A stretch of DNA of 64,000 nucleotides. Source: Sphingomonas sp. Leaf33. Its GTDB lineage: Bacteria > Pseudomonadota > Alphaproteobacteria > Sphingomonadales > Sphingomonadaceae. The position numbers and the translations under genes are program-made. Below, piece after piece: positions 53,849-61,355 of the stretch; the first letter of the stretch is position 1; every line of letters starts with the position of its first letter. The stretch lies in assembly GCF_001421785.1 (NCBI RefSeq), contig NZ_LMLB01000001.1:1846968-1910967 (forward strand), read 5' to 3'. The notes beneath the pieces are model-generated. The model saw nothing but the letters and a program-made list of their open reading frames with translations, was not told the origin of the DNA and did no database searches.

Positions 53849-54490
53849 ATGCTGGGCTGGTTCCAGAAGTTGATGCCCAGCCAGGGGCGTTTCTTCGATC
53901 AATTCGAAGCGCATTCGCGCGTCGTCGTCGCCGGTTCCGAGGCGCTGTCGCATCTGTTCCACGGGCACGGCACGCTGAGCGACCACATCGCCGAGATCGT
54001 GCGCCGCGAGCATGAGGCCGACGACGTCACCCGCGAAGTGCTGGTGGATGTGCGCCGCGTGTTCGTGACGCCCTTCGACCGCAGCGCGATCACCGACCTG
54101 ATCGGCGTCATGGACGACGCCATCGACCAGATGCACCAGACCGCCAACACCATCGCGATGTACGAAGTGACCAGCTTCGAGCCGCAGATGGTGGCGATGA
54201 GCGAGGCGATCGTGGAAGCGGCGCAGACCTGCGCGGAGGCCATTCCGCTGCTGCGCAACCTGGCCCCGAACGCCAGCCGCCTGCACGATCTGACCGAGCG
54301 CCTGGTCCGTATCGAGGGCAAGGCCGACGACATGCACGATGCCGGGCTTCGCGCGCTGTTCGGCAAGACCAAGGCCGACCCGATGGCCTTCATCATCGGT
54401 CGCGAGATCTACAGCCACCTGGAGCGCGTCTGTGACCGGTTCGAGGATGTCGCGAACGAGATCCAGGGTCTCGTGATCGACCACGCCTGA
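53849..54490 (+). CDS. DUF47 (PhoU-like) phosphate transport accessory protein
   Basis: 213 residues from the ATG at 53849, which follows AGGAG at 53836-53840. All-helical PhoU-like fold: AHSRVVVAGSEALSHLFHGH, IVRREHEADDVTREVLVDVR, DDAIDQMHQTANTIAMYEV and HLERVCDRFEDVANEIQGLV, with the E-x-x-x-D metal motifs EHEADD and RFEDVA. Known as the partner of Pit-type transporters, it follows pit-type genes across bacteria. The stop is 10 bases before pit. An in-frame start at 53774 would add an unconserved Pro-rich stretch. The 205-base gap to the tRNA has nothing clear. Confidence 0.93.
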   Translation: MLGWFQKLMPSQGRFFDQFEAHSRVVVAGSEALSHLFHGHGTLSDHIAEIVRREHEADDVTREVLVDVRRVFVTPFDRSAITDLIGVMDDAIDQMHQTANTIAMYEVTSFEPQMVAMSEAIVEAAQTCAEAIPLLRNLAPNASRLHDLTERLVRIEGKADDMHDAGLRALFGKTKADPMAFIIGREIYSHLERVCDRFEDVANEIQGLVIDHA

Positions 54491-54500
54491 GGCCCGGCGC

Positions 54501-55508
54501 GTGACCATTTCCTTCACCCTGCTGGTCGTTCTGATCGTCGTCGCGCTGTTGTTCGACTTCCTGAACGGCCTGCACGACGCCGCCAATTCGATCGCGACCG
54601 TCGTCGCCACGCGCGTGCTGTCGCCGGTGGTTGCCGTCATCTGGGCGGCCTTCTTCAACTTCACCGCTTATTTCGTGTTCGGGACCGCGGTCGCCAAGAC
54701 CGTGGGCAAGGGCATCGTCGATGCGAGCGTCATCGACCCGCGCGTCATCTTCGGCGCGTTGTGCGGCGCGATCGCCTGGAACATCATCACCTGGGTTCGC
54801 GGCATCCCCTCGTCGTCCAGCCATGCCCTGATCGGCGGACTGCTCGGCGCGACACTGGTCAAGGCCGGCACCGACCCGATCGTCTGGAAGGGCGTTATCA
54901 TGACGGTGGCGGGCATCTTTGTCTCGCCCGCCCTCGGCCTAGCCCTGGCCCTGGTGATCGTGCTGGCGGTGGCGTGGACCAGCATTCGCCTGACGCCGCT
55001 GGGTGTCGACAAGCGCTATCGCAAGCTGCAACTCGTGTCGGCGGCGATGTACTCGCTCGGCCACGGCGGCAACGATGCGCAGAAGACGATGGGGATCATC
55101 ACCGCGCTGCTCTATTCGCAGGGCATGATCGCCGAATTCGCCGTCCCCGGCTGGGTCGCGGTGTCCTGCTACATCGCGATTGCGATCGGGACGATGTCGG
55201 GCGGCTGGCGGATCGTCCATACGATGGGATCGAAGATCACACGGCTGACCCCGGCGCAGGGCTTTGCGGCGGAGACCGGCGGCGCGCTGACGGTGTTCCT
55301 GGCGACGCATATCGGCGTACCTGTCTCGACAACGCACACCATCACGGGCGCGATCGTCGGCGTCGGGGCGGCCAAGCGGCTGACCGCGGTGCGGTGGGCC
55401 GTGGCATCGAACATCGTCTTCGCCTGGTTCGTCACGCTGCCGGCGTCGGCCGCCATGGCGGCGGTCGCCTATTACGCCGCGGGCGTCATTCCAGGCTTGG
55501 GCGGATAG
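54501..55508 (+). CDS. pit: Inorganic phosphate transporter, PiT family
   Basis: Low-affinity proton-driven phosphate (or metal-phosphate) symporter of the inner membrane. 335 residues, about ten hydrophobic segments. The two inverted PiT signatures are visible, FLNGLHDAANSIATVVATRV near residue 15 and LGHGGNDAQKTMGIITALLY near residue 185, with GIPSSSSHALIGGLLGA and THIGVPVSTTHTITGAIVGV. The GTG at 54501 is the only start in place and follows the DUF47 stop by 10 bases, so the two form an operon with the carbonic anhydrase gene. Confidence 0.95.
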   Translation: MTISFTLLVVLIVVALLFDFLNGLHDAANSIATVVATRVLSPVVAVIWAAFFNFTAYFVFGTAVAKTVGKGIVDASVIDPRVIFGALCGAIAWNIITWVRGIPSSSSHALIGGLLGATLVKAGTDPIVWKGVIMTVAGIFVSPALGLALALVIVLAVAWTSIRLTPLGVDKRYRKLQLVSAAMYSLGHGGNDAQKTMGIITALLYSQGMIAEFAVPGWVAVSCYIAIAIGTMSGGWRIVHTMGSKITRLTPAQGFAAETGGALTVFLATHIGVPVSTTHTITGAIVGVGAAKRLTAVRWAVASNIVFAWFVTLPASAAMAAVAYYAAGVIPGLGG

Positions 55509-55512
55509 CAGG

Positions 55513-56037
55513 ATGCCGCTCTACGCCATCGCCGGTCACGCGCCGACACTGGGCGATGGCGCCTGGGTCGCGCCGAGTGCTGACCTGATCGGCGATGTGC
55601 AACTGGGCGAGCAGGCCAGCATATGGTTCGGCGCGGTCGTCCGCGGCGACAACACGCCGATCATCATCGGGGCACGCAGCAACGTGCAGGAAGGCGCTGC
55701 CCTCCACAGCGACCCCGGTGCGCCGCTGACGGTGGGCGAGGACGTCACGGTCGGCCATCACGCCGTCCTGCACGGTTGCACCGTCGGCGCGCGGAGCCTG
55801 ATCGGCATGGGCGCGATCGTGCTCAACCGCGCGGTGATCGGCGAGGACTGCATCGTCGGCGCCGGCGCGCTGGTGACCGAGGGCAAAAGCTTCCCTTCGG
55901 GTAGCCTGATCGTCGGCAGCCCCGCGCGCGTCGTGCGGACGCTGGATGATGCCGCCAAGGCGATGCTGCGCGCGTCGGCAGCGGTCTATGTTACAAAGGC
56001 TGCCGAGTATGCCGCCGGATTGACGCGGGTCGACTAG
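55513..56037 (+). CDS. Gamma-carbonic anhydrase family protein
   Basis: 174 residues folding as a left-handed beta-helix of hexapeptide repeats, for example APSADLIGDVQLGEQASIWF and IIIGARSNVQEGAALHSD. The three zinc-ligand His are in AALHSD, TVGHHAVLHGC. The YrdA/CaiE/PaaY pattern is complete, including GMGAIVLNRAVIGEDCIVGAGALV. Many of these bind zinc and some hydrate CO2 weakly. It starts four bases after the pit stop. Confidence 0.92.
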   Translation: MPLYAIAGHAPTLGDGAWVAPSADLIGDVQLGEQASIWFGAVVRGDNTPIIIGARSNVQEGAALHSDPGAPLTVGEDVTVGHHAVLHGCTVGARSLIGMGAIVLNRAVIGEDCIVGAGALVTEGKSFPSGSLIVGSPARVVRTLDDAAKAMLRASAAVYVTKAAEYAAGLTRVD

Positions 56038-56065
56038 GCAGGCCGCCCCATGCCGGGGAGGAGTC

Positions 56066-56788
56066 TCAGGATCGCCGCCGCCCGGTCGGCACCAGCAACG
56101 GACTGTCCGGCACCATCCACTCGTCGCCGAGTACCGCCAGCCCGGTCGACCCGCGCACTTCGGTCGCGGGGACGACGCCCGGCGTCCACGTCACCCGCTC
56201 GAACGCGGCGCCGTCGAGTCCGCCGACATCGGCGATGATCAGGGGCAAGCGTTCGCGCGGCACCGGTGCCGCCGATGTGTCGTCGATCACCGCGACCGCG
56301 GCACCCATCTTCGTCACGCCGTACAGCAATTGCGCGAATCCGCTCGGCAGGCGGATGCAGCCGTGCGACGCGGGATACCCCGGATTGACCCCGGCATGGA
56401 GCGCGATGCCGTCCCACGTCAGCCGCTGCATGTAGGGCATCGGCGCGTTGCTGTAGAGGTTGGAGCGGTGCCAGACCTTCTTCTGAAGTATCGTAAAATC
56501 GCCAAGCGGGGTGCGCTTGCCGGGCTTGCCGGTCGACACGCTCGACACCGCGACCAGCGTGCTGCCGCGATAGACCAGCGCGACCTGCGCCGATCGGTCG
56601 ATGACGACCGAGATGTCGCCGAGCGACAGGTCGTCGTCGCGCCACAGATATTGTCCGGGCCGCAGCGTTTCCGCCGCCGCGGCGAGCGACGCCGGGACGA
56701 TCGCGACGCGTGGTTCCGATACGCCGCCTGCGGCCGAATCGGCTGCAACCATCGCCAGCGTCACCATCATTGCCGCCCGGATCGCCAT
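56066..56788 (-). CDS. L,D-transpeptidase, YkuD family
   Basis: 240 residues with an N-terminal signal (MAIRAAMMVTLAMVAADSAAG). The YkuD domain (about 55-160) starts ISVVIDRSAQVALVYRGSTL and has STGKPGKRTPLGDF and the catalytic ALHAGVNPGYPASHGCIRLP with the Cys nucleophile and both His. It would form 3-3 cross-links or anchor proteins to peptidoglycan in the periplasm. The C-terminal 70 residues are not conserved. The next gene to the right, divergent, is another transpeptidase of a different family. Confidence 0.93.
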   Translation of the reverse strand: MAIRAAMMVTLAMVAADSAAGGVSEPRVAIVPASLAAAAETLRPGQYLWRDDDLSLGDISVVIDRSAQVALVYRGSTLVAVSSVSTGKPGKRTPLGDFTILQKKVWHRSNLYSNAPMPYMQRLTWDGIALHAGVNPGYPASHGCIRLPSGFAQLLYGVTKMGAAVAVIDDTSAAPVPRERLPLIIADVGGLDGAAFERVTWTPGVVPATEVRGSTGLAVLGDEWMVPDSPLLVPTGRRRS

Positions 56789-56995
56789 ATGGCCGCCCTT
56801 CCCGCGCCGTTAACCGTGATTTTCCTAACCGATATTGGGGTTTAAGGCGAGCGCCGTGGTCCCGCCGCGGGACCTGACGGATACGACGCTACGCCGAGCC
56901 GAGCCGGTACTGCGACGGATGACAGCGGCCAACCCGCTGAAAATGCAACCATTTGATGCTATATGCGTGAGGGGATTAACTACCAGGACCTGTGG

Positions 56996-57706
56996 ATGGA
57001 GCCTCTGTTGGCGCGTGCGGCGTCGCGTCGCGCGCTGTTGAAGACTGCCCTTGTCGCCGGCTCGGTCGCGGTCGTGCCGGGATGTGCGCAACAGAGGGCG
57101 AAGGTCGCGACCCTGCATGTGCCACCGCCACCGCCCGGCCCTGTCGCGGCACCGGTCGCAGCAGTCGCCATGCCGGTCGCCTCCGTCGCGCCTCCGGGTA
57201 TCCGCGCCGCGCTGTTCGATCAGGCGCGTCAGGCTCTGCAGCGCCACGGCAGCGCCATCCCGCGGCAGGATCGCATTGCGCTCGCCGATTTCTCGCGCTC
57301 GTCGTCCAGCCCGCGCTTCCACCTCATCAACCTGCACGACGGCTCGATCATGTCGCTGCTGGTCGCGCACGGCAGCGGGTCGGACCCGGCACACACCGGC
57401 TGGCTCCAGCATTTCTCGAACGAAGTGAACAGCGAGGCTTCGTGCGAAGGCGCGTTCGTCGCCAGTGATTATTATGTCGGCAAGCACGGCCGCTCGCAGC
57501 GGCTGATCGGGCTGGACCCCACCAACAACAACGCGCTCGATCGCGCGATCGTCGTCCATGGCGCCTGGTATTCGAACGAGGACATGCTGGCCAGGCACGG
57601 CAAGCTTGGCCGCAGCCAGGGGTGCTTCGCGGTCGGCGAGACGGCACTGGCGACAGTGTTCGACCTGCTCGGCGAAGGCCGGATGATCTACGCAGCGAAG
57701 GTGTGA
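56996..57706 (+). CDS. Murein L,D-transpeptidase catalytic-domain protein (YkuD_2 type)
   Basis: 236 residues from the ATG at 56996, chosen because AGGA at 56985-56988 stands seven bases before it; an in-frame ATG at 56963 lacks one. The N-terminus has a Tat-like ASRRALLKTALVAGSVAVVP ending G-C, so it may be a Tat-exported lipoprotein. A Pro/Ala-rich spacer follows. The catalytic domain has DFSRSSSSPRFHLINLHDGS, GLDPTNNNALDRAIVVHGAW and GRSQGCFAVGE, the second YkuD class. The 207-base gap to the neighbouring divergent transpeptidase holds both promoters, with no clear operator. Confidence 0.88.
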   Translation: MEPLLARAASRRALLKTALVAGSVAVVPGCAQQRAKVATLHVPPPPPGPVAAPVAAVAMPVASVAPPGIRAALFDQARQALQRHGSAIPRQDRIALADFSRSSSSPRFHLINLHDGSIMSLLVAHGSGSDPAHTGWLQHFSNEVNSEASCEGAFVASDYYVGKHGRSQRLIGLDPTNNNALDRAIVVHGAWYSNEDMLARHGKLGRSQGCFAVGETALATVFDLLGEGRMIYAAKV

Positions 57707-57790
57707 TCGGCTGGGGCTGATGCCCGCGTCTTACCGGGCATAGCGCGCGAAATGGCTGGAAGTGCTGCGCGAGATGATCGACAAGGCGCC

Positions 57791-59848
57791 GTGACCAGCG
57801 ATCATCCTTTCTTCTCGCACCATGCGCAGGGCTTCGTCCGGGTCGGTGCCTGCACGCCCCTCGGGACCGTCGGCGATCCCGTAGCCAACGCCGCCGCCAC
57901 GATCGCGCTGGCGCAGCAGGGGCACGCGCAGGGTTGCGACCTGCTGGTCTTTCCCGAACTCAACCTGTCGTCCTACGCGATCGACGACCTGCATCTGCAG
58001 GATGCCCACGCCGCGGCTGTCGAGACGGCGCTGGCCGATGTGACCGCGGCCACCGCCAATTTGTCGCCGCTGCTGCTCGTCGGTGCCGGTCTGCGACGCA
58101 ACGGGCGCCTGTACAATTGCGCGGTCGCCATCCATCGTGGTCGCATCCTGGGCGTCGTGCCCAAGACCTATCTGCCGAACTACCGCGAATATTACGAGAA
58201 GCGCTGGTTCGCGCCCGGCGTCGGCCTGACCGGGCTGGAGATCGCAATCGCCGGGCTGACCGTCCCGTTCGGCACCGACCTGATCTTCGCCGCCGACGAT
58301 CTGCCCGATTTCGTCGTCCATGCCGAAGTGTGCGAAGATTACTGGGCCCCTGCCCCGCCCTCGACCGACGGTGCCCTGGCCGGTGCGCTGATCCTGGCCA
58401 ATCTGTCGGCATCGAACATCGTCATCGGCAAGGCGCGCGAGCGGGCGCTGCTGTGCGCGGCGCAGTCGGTGCGCACCGCATCGGCCTATGTCTATTCGGC
58501 CACGGGCCCAGGCGAAAGCACGACCGACCTCGCCTGGGACGGCCAGGGAATGATCGTCGAACTCGGCGATACGCTGGCTGAAAGCGAACGGTTCGATCTG
58601 GCGACCGAGATCGTGGTCGCCGATGTCGACGTCCAGCGGCTGCGGCTGGAGCGGATGCGCACCGGCACGTTCAACGACTGTGCCGCCGCGCATGGCCATC
58701 CCGAGACGCGCATTCGCCGCGTGACGTTCAGCCACTGCCCGGAACTCGCGGACCGCGGGCTGCGCCGGCCGATGCGGCGGTTCCCGTTCGTGCCGAACAC
58801 GCCCGAGAAGCTCGACGAGGACTGCTACGAGGCGTTCAACATCCAGGTCGAGGGGCTGCGCAAGCGGCTGACCGCTACGGGCTCGAAGCATCTGGTCGTC
58901 GGCGTGTCGGGCGGGCTCGATTCGACCCACGCGCTGATTGTCGCGGCCAAGGCGTTCGACCGGATGGGGCGGCCGCGATCGGATATCCTCGGCTTCACCA
59001 TGCCCGGCTTCGCGACCGGCGACGCGACGAAGTCACAGGCATGGCGCCTGATGAAGGCGCTGGGGGTGACCGGCGAGGAAATCGACATCCGCCCCGCCGC
59101 GACCCGGATGCTGACCGACATGGACCATCCGTTCGCCGACGGTCACCCCGATTACGACGTGACGTTCGAGAATGTGCAGGCGGGCCTGCGCACCGACTAC
59201 CTCTTCCGCCTCGCGAACCAGCGGCAGGGGATCGTGCTGGGCACCGGGGACCTGAGCGAGCTGGCGCTCGGCTGGTGCACCTACGGCGTCGGCGATCACA
59301 TGAGTCACTACGGCGTCAACGCGGGCGTGCCCAAGACACTGATCCAGTATCTCATCCGCTGGGCGACCCGCACGAACCAGTTCGACGCCGAAACCGATGC
59401 GGTGCTGGACGCGATCCTGGCGACCGAAATCTCGCCCGAGCTGGTGCCCGCCGGCGCCGATGGCGCGATGCAGAGCACGCAGGACCGGATCGGCCCCTAT
59501 GAGCTCCACGACTTCTTCGCGCATCACGTGCTGCGCCACGGCCTGCCGCCGTCCAAGATCGCCTTCCTTGCGTGGCACGCCTGGCGCGACGCTGGCGCCG
59601 GCCGCTGGCCGATGGGCATGCCCGACGACGCGCGCAATGCCTACGACCTAGCGACCATCGCCAAGTGGCTGGAGGCGTTCCTGTGGCGCTTCTTCCAGAC
59701 CAGCCAGTTCAAGCGATCGGCGCTGCCCAATGCGCCGAAGGTATCCGCGGGCGGCGCGGTCAGCCCGCGTGGTGACTGGCGCGCGCCGTCGGACGGCACC
59801 GCGACGGTCTGGCTGGCGGAACTGAAAGCCAAGCTGCCGCCGCTCTGA
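57791..59848 (+). CDS. nadE: Glutamine-dependent NAD+ synthetase
   Basis: Makes NAD+ from nicotinic acid adenine dinucleotide, ATP and glutamine. The GTG at 57791 gives 685 residues, the usual length. The N-terminal nitrilase-type amidase (about 1-280) has Glu in LLVFPELNLSSY, Lys in VPKTYLPNYREYYE and the Cys nucleophile in VHAEVCEDYWAP. The C-terminal synthetase (about 340-680) has the P-loop VVGVSGGLDSTHAL and the GTGDLSELALGWCTYGVGDH segment. The frame runs upstream to 57752 but that part is not conserved. Next comes a polysaccharide lyase gene. Confidence 0.96.
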   Translation: MTSDHPFFSHHAQGFVRVGACTPLGTVGDPVANAAATIALAQQGHAQGCDLLVFPELNLSSYAIDDLHLQDAHAAAVETALADVTAATANLSPLLLVGAGLRRNGRLYNCAVAIHRGRILGVVPKTYLPNYREYYEKRWFAPGVGLTGLEIAIAGLTVPFGTDLIFAADDLPDFVVHAEVCEDYWAPAPPSTDGALAGALILANLSASNIVIGKARERALLCAAQSVRTASAYVYSATGPGESTTDLAWDGQGMIVELGDTLAESERFDLATEIVVADVDVQRLRLERMRTGTFNDCAAAHGHPETRIRRVTFSHCPELADRGLRRPMRRFPFVPNTPEKLDEDCYEAFNIQVEGLRKRLTATGSKHLVVGVSGGLDSTHALIVAAKAFDRMGRPRSDILGFTMPGFATGDATKSQAWRLMKALGVTGEEIDIRPAATRMLTDMDHPFADGHPDYDVTFENVQAGLRTDYLFRLANQRQGIVLGTGDLSELALGWCTYGVGDHMSHYGVNAGVPKTLIQYLIRWATRTNQFDAETDAVLDAILATEISPELVPAGADGAMQSTQDRIGPYELHDFFAHHVLRHGLPPSKIAFLAWHAWRDAGAGRWPMGMPDDARNAYDLATIAKWLEAFLWRFFQTSQFKRSALPNAPKVSAGGAVSPRGDWRAPSDGTATVWLAELKAKLPPL

Positions 59849-59940
59849 AGCCCCGCGCATTCGACGATGTCCCGATTAGACCTACGGTTGACACCGGTTT
59901 CCCTAGCCGCCATCGTTCGTGGAAATCGGAGGGGAACGCC

Positions 59941-61242
59941 ATGATCTCGCTGCTCTTGCTTACCGCGGCCGCGCCCCAGGCAGTCGTCGCCTTTCCCGGT
60001 GCGGAAGGCGCGGGGCGCTTCGCGCAGGGCGGGCGCGGCGGGCGCGTCATAAAGGTGACCACGCTCGCCGACGACGGTCCCGGATCGCTGCGCGCTGCGG
60101 TCGAGGGGAAGGGCCCGCGCACTGTGGTCTTCGAGATATCGGGCACGATCGCGCTCGCATCGGAACTTAAGATCCGCGAACCGCGCATCACGATCGCCGG
60201 CCAGACCGCGCCGGGCGACGGGATCAGTTTGCGCGATCACAGTTTGGTCGTCGCCGCCGACGATGTCGTCATCCGCTACATCCGGTCGCGGCTGGGCAAC
60301 GTGTCGAAGAGCCAGGAAGACGCGATGACCGTCACCAAGGGGCGGCGGATCATCCTCGACCACGTCTCCGCGGGCTGGTCGATCGACGAGTCGCTGTCGG
60401 CCAGCGCCAATTACAAGGATCCCGACCAGGGGTGGTACGACCTGACCGTGCAATGGTCGATCATCGCCAATTCGCTGCGCAAGTCGGGCCATGTGAAGGG
60501 CGAGCACGGCTATGGCAGCTTGATCCGTGGCGGACGCGGGGCAAAGGCCAGCTGGCACCACAATCTGTGGGCCAATCACATCGCCCGTATGCCACGCCCG
60601 GGCAATTACGACGGGCCCGACGTCGATCCAATCGGCGCGACGTTCGATTTCCGCTCCAACGTCTTCTACAATTGGGGCGGGTCGCATTCGGGCTATGATG
60701 CCGACAAGGCCGCGATCGTTCGCTACAACTTCATCGACAACGTCTATCTGCCCGGCCCCGACAGCAAGGGCAATTTCGCGTTCGACGAAGCGAACACACT
60801 GGCTAGGGGCTGGTTCGCCGGCAATGCGATGGCGGGCAAGGTGCCAGCGGATCAGATGACGCTGGTGAAGGGCACGATCGCGCCAGGGTGGAAGCTCGAC
60901 GGCCCGATCGACGTCGCCCCCGTCACGGCCGATCCGAACCCGCTGGAGGCAGTCCTGTATCGCGCCGGTGCGTCGAAGGTCCGCGACGCGATCGATGCGG
61001 CCGTAGTGGCGGGTGTCCGGTCGGGCACCGGGCGGATCATCGACAGCCAGGACGATATGGGCGGCTGGCCGGTACTGAAGTCCCTTCCCGCGCCGAAAGA
61101 CAGCGACGGCGACGGCATGCCCGACGCGTGGGAACGCGCGCACGGCCTGAACCCGCGCGACGTTGCGGACGGCAACGCCGACCGCAACGGCGATGGCTGG
61201 ACCAACCTGGAGGAGTATCTCGACGCCGCCACCGGCGGCTGA
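59941..61242 (+). CDS. Pectate-lyase-like polysaccharide lyase (PL1-type beta-helix)
   Basis: 433 residues. A short hydrophobic start (MISLLLLTAAAPQAVVA) leads directly into FPGAEGAGRFAQGGRGGRVI and VTTLADDGPGSLRAAVEGKG, the start of PL1-type right-handed beta-helices. VFEISGTIALASELKI, TIAGQTAPGDGISLRDHSLV and HVSAGWSIDESLS line the active-site side. The last 60 residues, KDSDGDGMPDAWERAHGLNP and NADRNGDGWTNLEEYLD, are two calcium-binding DxDGDG-type repeats. It is probably secreted to degrade pectin or another uronate polymer. Its substrate would feed into the sugar-acid route encoded at 39-46 kb, though the two are 14 kb apart. Confidence 0.87.
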   Translation: MISLLLLTAAAPQAVVAFPGAEGAGRFAQGGRGGRVIKVTTLADDGPGSLRAAVEGKGPRTVVFEISGTIALASELKIREPRITIAGQTAPGDGISLRDHSLVVAADDVVIRYIRSRLGNVSKSQEDAMTVTKGRRIILDHVSAGWSIDESLSASANYKDPDQGWYDLTVQWSIIANSLRKSGHVKGEHGYGSLIRGGRGAKASWHHNLWANHIARMPRPGNYDGPDVDPIGATFDFRSNVFYNWGGSHSGYDADKAAIVRYNFIDNVYLPGPDSKGNFAFDEANTLARGWFAGNAMAGKVPADQMTLVKGTIAPGWKLDGPIDVAPVTADPNPLEAVLYRAGASKVRDAIDAAVVAGVRSGTGRIIDSQDDMGGWPVLKSLPAPKDSDGDGMPDAWERAHGLNPRDVADGNADRNGDGWTNLEEYLDAATGG

Positions 61243-61298
61243 CCGACGAACCGCACCGCCTGCGTCGCGAACGACCGACGGTGCATCGATTCCGTGTT

Positions 61299-61316
61299 GA
61301 TACGTTGTAACGTAGC
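61299..61316 (+). promoter_or_regulatory. Putative Zur box before the ZnuD-like receptor
   Basis: GATACGTTGTAACGTAGC holds ACGTT-GT-AACGT, a perfect 5-bp arm palindrome that extends with T/A and G/C outside one mismatch. It resembles the Zur consensus of alphaproteobacteria (GATATGTTATAACATATC-like). It lies 40 bases before the receptor start chosen here. Confidence 0.5.
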
Positions 61317-61355
61317 GTTTAACGGCCATGGCGAATGTTCGCTCGAAAGGCCGTC

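Noticed and set aside
56963..56995. Longer N-terminus for the second L,D-transpeptidase
   Set aside because: The ATG at 56963 lacks a ribosome binding site, while the ATG at 56996 has AGGA seven bases ahead and gives a standard Tat-like signal.
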